A stretch of 45,087 nt of DNA from Bacteroidales bacterium (lineage in GTDB: Bacteria > Bacteroidota > Bacteroidia > Bacteroidales > F082). A program made the position numbers and the translations under genes. The notes below the pieces were generated by a model. The model was not told the origin of the DNA and searched no databases. It saw only the letters and a program-made list of their open reading frames with translations. Shown piece by piece: positions 17,686 to 24,883 of the stretch; position 1 is the stretch's first letter, and each line of letters begins with the position of its first letter. The stretch is taken from contig JAFXMK010000037.1 of NCBI GenBank assembly GCA_017530365.1, forward strand, positions 1 to 45,087, in the 5' to 3' direction.

Positions 17686-18513
17686 TTATTTTACAAACTC
17701 TGCCGCCACCCAGTTGTTTCTCGAGAGATGGCGCACATAACGCAGCCCCAAACGTTGTGCCTCTTTCTTGATACTATCGAGGTCTTCCTCATAGAAACCA
17801 CTGAAGAAAATATGTGCTTCAGGACGCATGGCTGCTACATAGCAATGCATGTCCCTCAACAAGATGTTGCGGTTGATGTTGGCTAGCACCACATTGAACG
17901 AGTCTTGGATAGCCGCTGCGTCACCAAGGATGATATCGATGTCATTGATGCCATTGAGCGCAATGTTAGTAAAGGCATTCTTGTAGGCCCATTCATCATT
18001 GTCGATGGCCACCGTGTGGGCTGCGCCTAGCTTCTTGGCCAAAATCGCCAACACCGCCGTACCGCTACCCATGTCGAGCACGTCCTTATCTTTGAAATCC
18101 GTCTCCAGCATGAGTTGGATGATCTGCGCCGTCGTCTCATGGTTAGCAGTGCCAAACGACATCTTGGGTTCGATGACCAAGTCAAACTCATAGTTGGCAT
18201 CCGGTTCATGAAAAGGCGCCCTAACCCGACACCGTTCGTTAATGACCACGGGTTGATAGGATGCCTCCCATAGTTCGTTCCAGTCTTTGTCAGGCATCTC
18301 TGTCACGTCCAGAAGATGAAGGCCTTTGAAAGCATCCATCCTCAGCAGCTCCTCCACAGCCAAGTCATCACGCTGATCTGCGGAGCAATACGCCTTCAGC
18401 GTCATGTCGTTATCCATGAAGGAATCAAAGCCAAGCTCGCCTAGCATTGTCGTCAGCATATCGTGCTGAATATCCGAGCCAGGCAACGTAAAAGTATATT
18501 CAATCGTTTTCAT
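17686..18513 (-). CDS. prmA: Ribosomal protein L11 methyltransferase
   Basis: Transfers methyl groups from S-adenosylmethionine to ribosomal protein L11. The 275-residue product has a small N-terminal substrate-recognition domain (about 1-95), then FGTANHETTAQIIQLMLE and the SAM-binding glycine motif DMGSGTAVLAILAKKLGA (about 147-164), followed by VLANINRNILL, the catalytic NPPY-like region of PrmA enzymes. Its ATG directly follows a heptamer tract that also ends tpiA. It is the second gene in a tpiA-prmA-giant protein operon. Confidence 0.95.
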   Translation of the reverse strand: MKTIEYTFTLPGSDIQHDMLTTMLGELGFDSFMDNDMTLKAYCSADQRDDLAVEELLRMDAFKGLHLLDVTEMPDKDWNELWEASYQPVVINERCRVRAPFHEPDANYEFDLVIEPKMSFGTANHETTAQIIQLMLETDFKDKDVLDMGSGTAVLAILAKKLGAAHTVAIDNDEWAYKNAFTNIALNGINDIDIILGDAAAIQDSFNVVLANINRNILLRDMHCYVAAMRPEAHIFFSGFYEEDLDSIKKEAQRLGLRYVRHLSRNNWVAAEFVK

Positions 18514-18539
18514 CTCTCAACTATCAACTCTCAACTATA
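18514..18539 (-). repeat. Heptamer tract forming the tpiA-prmA junction
   Basis: On the minus strand it reads AGTTGAG, AGTTGAT, AGTTGAG, AG, then the prmA ATG. It encodes the last residues of TpiA and its TGA stop and leaves no other spacer. The adjacent TGATAG gives two in-phase stops. Confidence 0.8.
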
Positions 18540-19303
18540 CCAGAGGCCTGTTGGCAAATGGAAACGAAATCATCCGCTTTGAGCGAGGCGCCACCGATCA
18601 AGCCTCCATCCACATCGGGTTGCGAGAACAATTCTGTGGCATTCTTGGCGTTGCAGCTGCCACCATAGAGGATACGGATGTCGTCAGCAGCCGCTTGGTC
18701 GTAGTGCTCCTTCACCAAGGAACGAATATAGGCATGCATCTCCTGTGCCTGCTCTGGAGTGGCAGTCTTGCCTGTGCCGATAGCCCAAACAGGTTCGTAG
18801 GCGATGATAGCATCGTAGATGGCGTCGCCGTCAAGATGGAACAAGCCTTTTTCCAGTTGTTCCTTCACCACCTCGAAATGACGTCCTGCCTCACGCTCTT
18901 CGAGCACCTCTCCTACACAATAGATCGGTGACATGTTGTTCTCAATCACACGGTTGATCTTCTCAGCAAGAATTTCGTTGGTTTCTCCAAAATACTTTCT
19001 CCGTTCGCTATGTCCGATAATGCAGTAATCCACATCGAGAGATTTCAGCATCTTGGCCGACACTTCACCCGTGTATGCACCCTTGTCGTAAGCGCTGCAG
19101 TTCTGGGCACCAACGTTGAAGCGCTGTTCCTCAAATTCCATGTCGGTGAGCATCTCCAGATAAGGGAACGGCGGACAGATGATCACTTCACATTTTATCT
19201 CATCCTGCTCCTCCAAACGGTCGAGGATGTCATTCACCAAGGTTTCAGCCTCATCGAAAGTGAGGTTCATTTTCCAGTTTCCTGCTACGATTTTGCTACG
19301 CAT
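18524..19303 (-). CDS. tpiA: Triosephosphate isomerase
   Basis: Interconverts dihydroxyacetone phosphate and glyceraldehyde 3-phosphate. The (beta/alpha)8 barrel of 259 residues has all landmarks: NWKMN with the catalytic Lys at 11, IIGHSERRKYF with the catalytic His at 98, AYEPVWAIGTG with the catalytic Glu near 170, and the phosphate-binding end GGLIGGASLKADDF. The last residues (GIVES) run into the heptamer tract and are likely a lineage-specific tail. It is the first gene of a three-gene operon with a divergent promoter region shared with the gene at 19408. Confidence 0.98.
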   Translation of the reverse strand: MRSKIVAGNWKMNLTFDEAETLVNDILDRLEEQDEIKCEVIICPPFPYLEMLTDMEFEEQRFNVGAQNCSAYDKGAYTGEVSAKMLKSLDVDYCIIGHSERRKYFGETNEILAEKINRVIENNMSPIYCVGEVLEEREAGRHFEVVKEQLEKGLFHLDGDAIYDAIIAYEPVWAIGTGKTATPEQAQEMHAYIRSLVKEHYDQAAADDIRILYGGSCNAKNATELFSQPDVDGGLIGGASLKADDFVSICQQASGIVES

Positions 19304-19310
19304 ATCAATA

Positions 19311-19346
19311 GATTTAAAGATTTAACATTTAAAGATTTCAAGATTA
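19311..19346 (-). repeat. Heptamer-like AT-rich tract in the tpiA leader
   Basis: On the + strand the 12-mer ATTTAAAGATTT occurs at 19312-19323 and again at 19327-19338. Read on the minus strand it steps as AATCTTT/AAATCTT-type units of about 7 bases with TAA triplets. It fills most of the leader between the tpiA -7 box and its ATG. Confidence 0.6.
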
Positions 19347-19358
19347 ACTCAAGATAGG

Positions 19359-19366
19359 CAAAGATA
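19359..19366 (-). promoter_or_regulatory. -7 promoter box (TATCTTTG) for the tpiA operon
   Basis: The minus strand reads TATCTTTGCC, about 55 bases before the tpiA ATG; the leader contains the AT-rich heptamer tract. Confidence 0.7.
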
Positions 19367-19378
19367 CGGAATATTTTG

Positions 19379-19386
19379 TAATTTTG
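19379..19386 (+). promoter_or_regulatory. -7 promoter box (TAATTTTG) for the gene at 19408
   Basis: TAATTTTG lies 21 bases before the ATG at 19408 and overlaps a TTG at 19384 that could otherwise be taken as a start. Confidence 0.6.
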
Positions 19387-19407
19387 TCCAGTTTATACTT
19401 TGCAACC

Positions 19408-20163
19408 ATGAAAAAAAGCATCTTGTTTCCCGTTCTGTTGATGATGACCGTTTTCTGCTATGCGCAGGAGGAAGAAGAGGTCTTTTTCCCCACCGACCGG
19501 CCTGGCTACACTTGGGGCACTGACGTGCTGCCATTGCATAAAATCTCATGGGAGAATGGCTTCAGTATCGAACGTGATGCCGAAGGCAACCGAACCATCA
19601 CCATGCCCAGCACTATTGTCAGGTACGGCATTTTTGAAAACGTGGAGCTTAGGGTTAGCACCGACTTTCCGCTGCACGAGGAAGTAGGAAGCCTCACCAA
19701 GCAAATGGGCATTTCCCCGCTTACCTTTGGGACGAAGATCAAATGCTATGATGGCGATGGATTGATTCCCTCTATCGGTGTGCTTGCGGAATTCCAGTCG
19801 CCGCATATAGGTTCTACCGACTTCCTTCCTTCCCATCTGGCACCATCCCTATACCTCATTTTCGAAAACGCTATTAATGACTGGTTTTATGTTTGTTACA
19901 ACGCCGGAGCGGAATGGGATGGAGAGACGGCAACACCCACCACTTTCCTATCCCTGTGCCTTGGATTCAATATTTTGGAAAATTTGGGAGCATATGCTGA
20001 AACATTCAATTACCTTCATCCTGAGGGAAACGAATATTACACTGAATTTGGCTTCTGCTTAGCATTGTCACCCAGACTTCAACTGGACATCGAAGCTGAT
20101 TTTAGCCTCCAGCAAAAAAAGTGCACTTGCATCGGAGGCGGTATAGCGTGGATGCTCAATTAA
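19408..20163 (+). CDS. Transporter-like outer-membrane protein (phenol MetA-type fold)
   Basis: A 251-residue exported protein. The signal peptide ends at about residue 19 (FCYAQ). The mature part starts with FFPTDRPGYTWGTDVLPLHKISWENGFSIE and continues with TMPSTIVRYGIFENVELRVSTDF and KQMGISPLTFGTKIK, a pattern of the small 12-stranded 'MetA-pathway of phenol degradation/transporter' family of outer-membrane proteins. The C-terminus (LQLDIEADFSLQQKKCTCIGGGIAWMLN) ends in strand-like segments. The transported substrate is unknown. The ATG at 19408 is chosen over a TTG at 19384 that overlaps the promoter. It converges on the esterase-LysM gene with only 3 bases between stops. Confidence 0.78.
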   Translation: MKKSILFPVLLMMTVFCYAQEEEEVFFPTDRPGYTWGTDVLPLHKISWENGFSIERDAEGNRTITMPSTIVRYGIFENVELRVSTDFPLHEEVGSLTKQMGISPLTFGTKIKCYDGDGLIPSIGVLAEFQSPHIGSTDFLPSHLAPSLYLIFENAINDWFYVCYNAGAEWDGETATPTTFLSLCLGFNILENLGAYAETFNYLHPEGNEYYTEFGFCLALSPRLQLDIEADFSLQQKKCTCIGGGIAWMLN

Positions 20164-20166
20164 GAC

Positions 20167-21126
20167 TTATTTCACTCGGATCTTTCGTCCGGCCCACATT
20201 TTGGTGGTTTTCTTGAAGTTGTTGAGTCTGCAAAGGATGGAGACGGTGGTGTAATTCTCCACGGCAATCTCGGCCAGACTTTCTCCTTTCTTCACCACAT
20301 GGTATTTCATCTTATCCCTCAACGGAGGGCATTCCGCTTCAATGATCTGTATTGGGTAGATCTTACCCATGTCGTCGTATGCCACATTCAACAGTTCCGT
20401 TGACATGGAGTACGACCTGTTGACGGGGCGGTCTTTATCCAGCAATGAATGGGAAAACAGCCACTTGTAAGTTTGTTCGAGGTAGAACACCCTTGCCAAT
20501 CGGGAATGGTTCTCCCCTTCCAAGCGGTTATAAATCAACCTTGTAGTATCGCCACATGAGCGAATGGAATCAACCACGCGATCGGAACACCACACTGGCA
20601 CTAACTCGTCTGCCGTGCCATGAACGATCCATAGAGGCAAGGTGCCCAAGCTGCAGAGTTCTTTGCCTGAGGCGCCACCGCACAAGGCAATTGCAGCTGC
20701 CACTCTATCGGGATACGCAGCTGCCACGTCCAAAGTGCCATAGCCGCCCATGCTCATGCCAAGCACATAGAACCGGTTGGTGTCCACCTTGTAATGGTCG
20801 TCGAGCCAGTCATAAATGGCCATGACACGTTGGGGATTCCAGGCTTCCTGCGCCTGTGGAGCCACCACCATAGCGTTGATCTTGCGTCCCCTAATGATGG
20901 CGTCAATACAGCCGTAACGTAGCACCATCTCTAACGAATCGCCACTCAGGCTCTTGCCATGCAGAAACATCACCACGGGCAACTCTTCGGCTTTTTCGTA
21001 CGTCTCAGGCAGGTAAAGCCAAAAGTTATAGCTATCCTCCACAAAACCCCGGCAAGCCATCAACTGAGCCGATGTTGTCAACGGTCTCACTAGCAGCATC
21101 AATATCAGTATCAACAGCCTCTTCAT
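20167..21126 (-). CDS. Exported alpha/beta-hydrolase (esterase-like) fused to a LysM domain
   Basis: A 319-residue protein with a signal peptide (about 1-20), an alpha/beta-hydrolase domain (about 30-235) and a C-terminal LysM repeat (about 275-319: YHVVKKGESLAEIAVENYTTVSILCRLN, shown here in part). The nucleophile elbow GMSMGG places Ser at 126; VHGTADELVP gives a likely acid at Asp173; GENHSRL gives His207. LysM binds peptidoglycan-type glycans, so the enzyme is probably held on the cell wall in the periplasm; removal of acyl groups from a wall or sugar polymer is a guess. It is the last gene of a four-gene operon and follows the permease through a heptamer tract. Confidence 0.85.
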   Translation of the reverse strand: MKRLLILILMLLVRPLTTSAQLMACRGFVEDSYNFWLYLPETYEKAEELPVVMFLHGKSLSGDSLEMVLRYGCIDAIIRGRKINAMVVAPQAQEAWNPQRVMAIYDWLDDHYKVDTNRFYVLGMSMGGYGTLDVAAAYPDRVAAAIALCGGASGKELCSLGTLPLWIVHGTADELVPVWCSDRVVDSIRSCGDTTRLIYNRLEGENHSRLARVFYLEQTYKWLFSHSLLDKDRPVNRSYSMSTELLNVAYDDMGKIYPIQIIEAECPPLRDKMKYHVVKKGESLAEIAVENYTTVSILCRLNNFKKTTKMWAGRKIRVK

Positions 21127-21127
21127 T

Positions 21128-21164
21128 ACTCCTAACTCCTCACTCCTAACTAATCCTCACTCTC
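21128..21164 (-). repeat. Heptamer tract forming the permease-esterase junction
   Basis: On the minus strand it reads GATTAGT, TAGGAGT, GAGGAGT, TAGGAGT, then AATG with the esterase start. It encodes the last residues and TAG stop of the permease and places AGGAG close to the next ATG. Confidence 0.8.
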
Positions 21165-22213
21165 GGATCAATGACGCCATAGATGATGTCAACGATCAAG
21201 TTCACGATGATAAGCATCACTGCGATGAGTAGCACGGCTCCCATGATCACTGGAAAGTCATATTTCTCCAAGGCATCGACCACCACCACTCCAATGCCTT
21301 TCCAGTCGAAAACGTATTCGATGAAGACAGCGCCTGCCAACAGTGAGGCAAACCAGCCCGAGATGGCCGTCACCACAGGATTCAGGGCATTGCGCAACGC
21401 ATGGACGCAGATGACACGCCACGGCCTCAGTCCTTTGGCTTTGGCCGTCCTGACGTAATCCATCGACATGGCCTCCAACAACGAAGTACGTGTAAGCTCC
21501 ACCACCACTGCCAAGGGACGCATTCCCAAGGTCAGGGCTGGCAGGATGAGGTTGGACAGGGTAAGGTATTCGCCACGACCATATTCATCCACAGTATAAA
21601 GGCTTCCCGTCATGCTCAACCCTGTGACATCCTCGAGAATAAAGCCAAAGATCCAAGCCATCAGAATGGCGGCAAAAAAAGAGGGCAACGACATGCCGAT
21701 GGTGGTGATGAACAAGGTAAGCTTGTTGAGGAAATTCGTGTTTAGGATAGCCGTAAGAATACCGATCAGCAATCCCAGAATAAAGGCAAATGAGATGGAT
21801 ACCGCCGCCAGTAACAGTGTGTTGGGGAAAGCTTCTCCAAGGATGTTGGAAACCTTTCGTTTGCTTTGGTATGACATCCTCAGATAAGGCGCTTTCAGCA
21901 CCACAGCTGTCGATCCCACTGTTGCAATTCTAGCGTAAGGCGCCACCCTCTCCAACTTCTGTTCTCCTTTGGAAATATCATAAAATGAAATCGGCACCAA
22001 ATCGTTGAGGTAATCCACATACTGCTTTCCCAAACTCTGGTTCATGCCCAGTTCCTCACGAATGGCATCAACCGACTCCTTGTCAGCACGCTGGCCGAGC
22101 ATCATCTGGGCAGGATCGCCTGGAAGGATGTTAAACAGGAAAAACACCAAGGTGGCGACACCCCATAGCACCGCCAAACCATAGAGCAATTTCCTGATTA
22201 TATACGATCCCAT
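21146..22213 (-). CDS. ABC transporter permease, DppB/OppB type
   Basis: An inner-membrane permease of the peptide/nickel ABC transporter class. The N-terminus IIRKLLYGLAVLWGVATLVFFLFNILPGDPA (in part) is the hallmark of the family, and the C-terminal part has the inner-membrane component region (LILPALTLGMRPLAVVVELTRTSLLE) and EYVFDWKGIG near the end. It has 355 residues with about six membrane helices and a larger than usual loop at about 75-105. No partner permease, ATPase or binding protein is nearby, so partners must be encoded elsewhere. Its 5' end overlaps the upstream gene by 16 bases, so translation is probably coupled. Confidence 0.9.
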   Translation of the reverse strand: MGSYIIRKLLYGLAVLWGVATLVFFLFNILPGDPAQMMLGQRADKESVDAIREELGMNQSLGKQYVDYLNDLVPISFYDISKGEQKLERVAPYARIATVGSTAVVLKAPYLRMSYQSKRKVSNILGEAFPNTLLLAAVSISFAFILGLLIGILTAILNTNFLNKLTLFITTIGMSLPSFFAAILMAWIFGFILEDVTGLSMTGSLYTVDEYGRGEYLTLSNLILPALTLGMRPLAVVVELTRTSLLEAMSMDYVRTAKAKGLRPWRVICVHALRNALNPVVTAISGWFASLLAGAVFIEYVFDWKGIGVVVVDALEKYDFPVIMGAVLLIAVMLIIVNLIVDIIYGVIDPRVRIS

Positions 22214-23451
22214 ACCTTGTCAAAGTCAATGGCACTCCACTTGTCCACAACCAACCCTTCGTCCAGCAAGATCAAGCCAGGATTGAAGCGCACAATCGTT
22301 TTGATTTCAAGTTCGTCACCATAATAGACTTCCTCCATAAAAGGATAGGTCTCCTGCAGCTTTTCCACATAATCCGGCAAAGAGGCCGTGACCCAGATCA
22401 CATAATAGCCACGTTTTCCGGCTTCCTCAGTGAGCGACTGTATTCTCTCCCACTCCTCAGCGGTGATGGCACTCATGTCATGGGAGGTAAACATCATCAG
22501 CTTCTCCGTACTCAGGATCATCTCGGTGACATCGTCGCCATCCTGGTCCAAAGCCGAGAAGCCGAGGAAGTCACTTCCTCCTTCCACGCGCTGATCCACG
22601 AATTCCCATTGGCTCATCCACACGGAGTCGTTCCAAGGATAGTTGGGCGAAAGGTATTCCTGTGTCTTTCCAGTCTCTTTATTTCTGAAAGTCAGGTAGA
22701 TCTGCTGTTCCTGATCCGATTTCTCGTTCATCTGTTTGCCCACTTTCCAATTCATGAAGTCGATGACGGGAAGATGGCGATAGTTATAGATCTCAAAGCC
22801 CGTGAACAAGATGGCATAGACAAATCCGATCACCAACTGGCCCCGCCATGTCAGACGGTTTTTCAGCGATCTAATGTTCAATACCAAGGGCAGCAATACC
22901 GCATCGATTACCAAGTTTTTATAGAAGGTCTGCCAGTTGCTCATTTTCACTGCAGTGCCGAAGCATCCGCAGTCGGGCACCATGTCATAGAGGGCGTCAA
23001 AAAGCGTCACCGTGGTGAACATCAACATGAAAAGCGCTCCTCCGATCGTGGCAATCTTTGGACAGACGTTGGTAAGCAGGCAAATACCGATGAGGAACTC
23101 CGCCAGGATCATGAGCACCGCCAGCACCATGGCCAAGCCATTGAGCCATTCTATATTATAGGCGGAAAAATAGTCCAGCATCTTGTACTTCGTCCCCAAA
23201 GGATCCACGCCTTTGGTGAAGCTGCTAAAAATGAAGAGTCCACCGACTAACAGGCGGCAGACAAGCAGTGTGGATTTCCCCTCGTCATTACGAGTGGAGC
23301 GATGCCATCCACTGACCACTGCCAGGGCTATATTTGCCAGCAATACAAGGAGAAACCACAGCCTGTAATCCGGAATATAGTAAATCCCTATCGCTGAGGC
23401 AATGGCTATGGCGATACTGATCCAACCCAAGATGTTCGTTTTAGTCTTCAC
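22198..23451 (-). CDS. BT_3928-like membrane protein (DoxX/MauE-type helices plus thioredoxin-like tail)
   Basis: About 417 residues. The N-terminal half has roughly eight hydrophobic helices with a DoxX/MauE-like core (CRLLVGGLFIFSSFTKGVDP, LAEFLIGICLLTN, PDCGCFGTAVKMSNWQTFYKNLV). The C-terminal half (about 250-417) is soluble and may have a thioredoxin-like shape (MMFTSHDMSAITAEEW, GYYVIWVTAS, RFNPGLILLDEGLVVDKW). CGCFG is conserved in MauE-like proteins linked to disulfide chemistry. No ATG is available: I chose GTG at 23451, preceded by AGAAGG; a TTG at 23475 is the alternative. It overlaps the DUF1599 gene by 11 bases and the permease by 16, so the operon is tightly coupled. Confidence 0.82.
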   Translation of the reverse strand: MKTKTNILGWISIAIAIASAIGIYYIPDYRLWFLLVLLANIALAVVSGWHRSTRNDEGKSTLLVCRLLVGGLFIFSSFTKGVDPLGTKYKMLDYFSAYNIEWLNGLAMVLAVLMILAEFLIGICLLTNVCPKIATIGGALFMLMFTTVTLFDALYDMVPDCGCFGTAVKMSNWQTFYKNLVIDAVLLPLVLNIRSLKNRLTWRGQLVIGFVYAILFTGFEIYNYRHLPVIDFMNWKVGKQMNEKSDQEQQIYLTFRNKETGKTQEYLSPNYPWNDSVWMSQWEFVDQRVEGGSDFLGFSALDQDGDDVTEMILSTEKLMMFTSHDMSAITAEEWERIQSLTEEAGKRGYYVIWVTASLPDYVEKLQETYPFMEEVYYGDELEIKTIVRFNPGLILLDEGLVVDKWSAIDFDKVWDRI

Positions 23452-24007
23452 GTCCGTTTTCCTTCTGTTCTGCAAGTAAGATCAACGCAAAGACCGCATA
23501 GTTGATCATGTCGTAATAGTTGGCATCTAAGCCTTCCGAAACGAGCGTCTTGCCGCCATTGTCTTCGATGGACTTGGTGCGCAACACCTTCATCAGGATC
23601 AAATCGGTAATAGAGCTAATCCGCATGGAGCGCCAAGCCTCGTCGTAATCGTGGTTTTTGCGGGTCATCAGTTCGTAGGCCTCGCGGGTCACCTTCTCAT
23701 ACAACATGGTGGCTTCTTCCGAGGTCAGGTCAGGCTGATCCACAATGCCCAACTGCAGTTGGATGACACCCATGGCCGCATAGTTGACGATGCCGATGAA
23801 CTCCGGTTCGATGCCTTCATCCACGAGGCGTTCCGAAGCCGTCTGCAGGGTCCTGATCCTATTGGCCTTGATAAAAATCTGGTCCGTAATGGAAGGCGTT
23901 CTAAGAATGCGCCAAGCCGGGCCATAGTCTTTCATCTTATCAATAAACAATTTGCGGCATTGTGCCAGCACAGCATGGAATTCCTGTTCGGTTTTAGGGT
24001 TATTCAT
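23441..24007 (-). CDS. DUF1599 protein with two copies of the nucleotide-modification-associated domain
   Basis: A 188-residue cytoplasmic protein made of two similar halves. Half one has KMKDYGPAWRILRTPSITDQ followed by KANRIRTLQ; half two has KNHDYDEAWRSMRISSITDL followed by KVLRTKSIED. Each half ends with an INYA segment (VNYAAMGVIQLQL and INYAVFALILLAE). This is the DUF1599/Nmad1 architecture of Bacteroidota; a link to modified nucleotides is a family-level prediction. First gene of the operon that continues with the BT_3928-like protein, the permease and the esterase; its -7 box is back to back with that of folP. Confidence 0.88.
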   Translation of the reverse strand: MNNPKTEQEFHAVLAQCRKLFIDKMKDYGPAWRILRTPSITDQIFIKANRIRTLQTASERLVDEGIEPEFIGIVNYAAMGVIQLQLGIVDQPDLTSEEATMLYEKVTREAYELMTRKNHDYDEAWRSMRISSITDLILMKVLRTKSIEDNGGKTLVSEGLDANYYDMINYAVFALILLAEQKENGRED

Positions 24008-24026
24008 GATGACAAGTATTTCGAAG

Positions 24027-24034
24027 CAAAGATA
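24027..24034 (-). promoter_or_regulatory. -7 promoter box (TATCTTTG) for the DUF1599 operon
   Basis: The minus strand reads TATCTTTGC, 19 bases before the ATG at 24007. It is divergent from the folP box about 20 bases away. Confidence 0.7.
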
Positions 24035-24054
24035 GTAAATATCAGTTATAGTCT

Positions 24055-24062
24055 TATCTTTG
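24055..24062 (+). promoter_or_regulatory. -7 promoter box (TATCTTTG) for folP-cdaA
   Basis: TATCTTTGC lies 17 bases before the folP ATG at 24080 and rules out the longer upstream reading frame. Confidence 0.75.
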
Positions 24063-24079
24063 CATTAAAATTCATTCAA

Positions 24080-24880
24080 ATGAGTCTCTCCTATCCTGCC
24101 ATCATGGGCATCCTCAACGTCACGCCCGACTCGTTTTCCGACGGCGGCAAGTATAACAATGTGGATGCGGCGCTGAAGCATTGCGAGGAAATGCTGGAAC
24201 AAGGCGCTGACATCATCGACATTGGTGGCTGCTCCACGCGGCCTAACAACGCCATTGCCACTGAAAAAGAGGAAATGGAAAGAGTCCTCCCTGTATTGAA
24301 AGCTCTACGAATGCGTTTCCCCGACGCCATGCTATCCATCGACACCTTCCGGAAAAATGTCGCCGAAGCATGCATCTTCGAAGGCGCCGACTATATCAAC
24401 GACATCTCAGGCGGCCTCTTCGACCCCGAGATGCTGCCCTATATCGGGAAGAACCACATTCCTTACGTGTTGATGCACTGTGTTGGAACCCCTGAGACCA
24501 TGCATCAGTACAGCCTGGGCGGCGACATCCACCAAACCGTACTGGATTTCTTCAAACAACAATGTTCGGTGTTGGAATCCTTCGGAGGCCAACAGATCAT
24601 TTTGGATCCCGGCATCGGCTTCGGGAAAAGCCTCAAAGCAAACTATGCACTGCTCAGCCATTTGGAGCGCTACCGACACCATGAGTATCCCATCCTCATA
24701 GGCATTTCCAGAAAATCCATGATATGGAAATTGCTCGGCCAAGAGGCCGACCTGGAGAATGGCACCACCATCCTCAACGCCCTCGCCATAATGAACGGCG
24801 CTGACTTTTTAAGGGTCCACAATGTCAAAAACGCCGTGGATTTAAAAAAAACACTTAATTTTGCGCAACAATCGGAATAA
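24080..24880 (+). CDS. folP: Dihydropteroate synthase
   Basis: Joins p-aminobenzoate to the pterin diphosphate in folate synthesis; target of sulfonamides. The 266-residue barrel has MGILNVTPDSFSDGGKY at the N-terminus, DIIDIGGCSTRP, SIDTFRKNVAEAC, YINDISGG, and the C-terminal DPGIGFGKSLKAN and ISRKSM. All key motifs are intact. The open frame continues upstream to 23651, but that part is antisense to the DUF1599 gene and lies upstream of the promoter, so ATG 24080 is the start. cdaA follows after 3 bases. Confidence 0.97.
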   Translation: MSLSYPAIMGILNVTPDSFSDGGKYNNVDAALKHCEEMLEQGADIIDIGGCSTRPNNAIATEKEEMERVLPVLKALRMRFPDAMLSIDTFRKNVAEACIFEGADYINDISGGLFDPEMLPYIGKNHIPYVLMHCVGTPETMHQYSLGGDIHQTVLDFFKQQCSVLESFGGQQIILDPGIGFGKSLKANYALLSHLERYRHHEYPILIGISRKSMIWKLLGQEADLENGTTILNALAIMNGADFLRVHNVKNAVDLKKTLNFAQQSE

Positions 24881-24883
24881 GCC

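Noticed and set aside
23651-24079. N-terminal extension of folP
   Set aside because: The region is antisense to the DUF1599 gene and lies upstream of the folP promoter.
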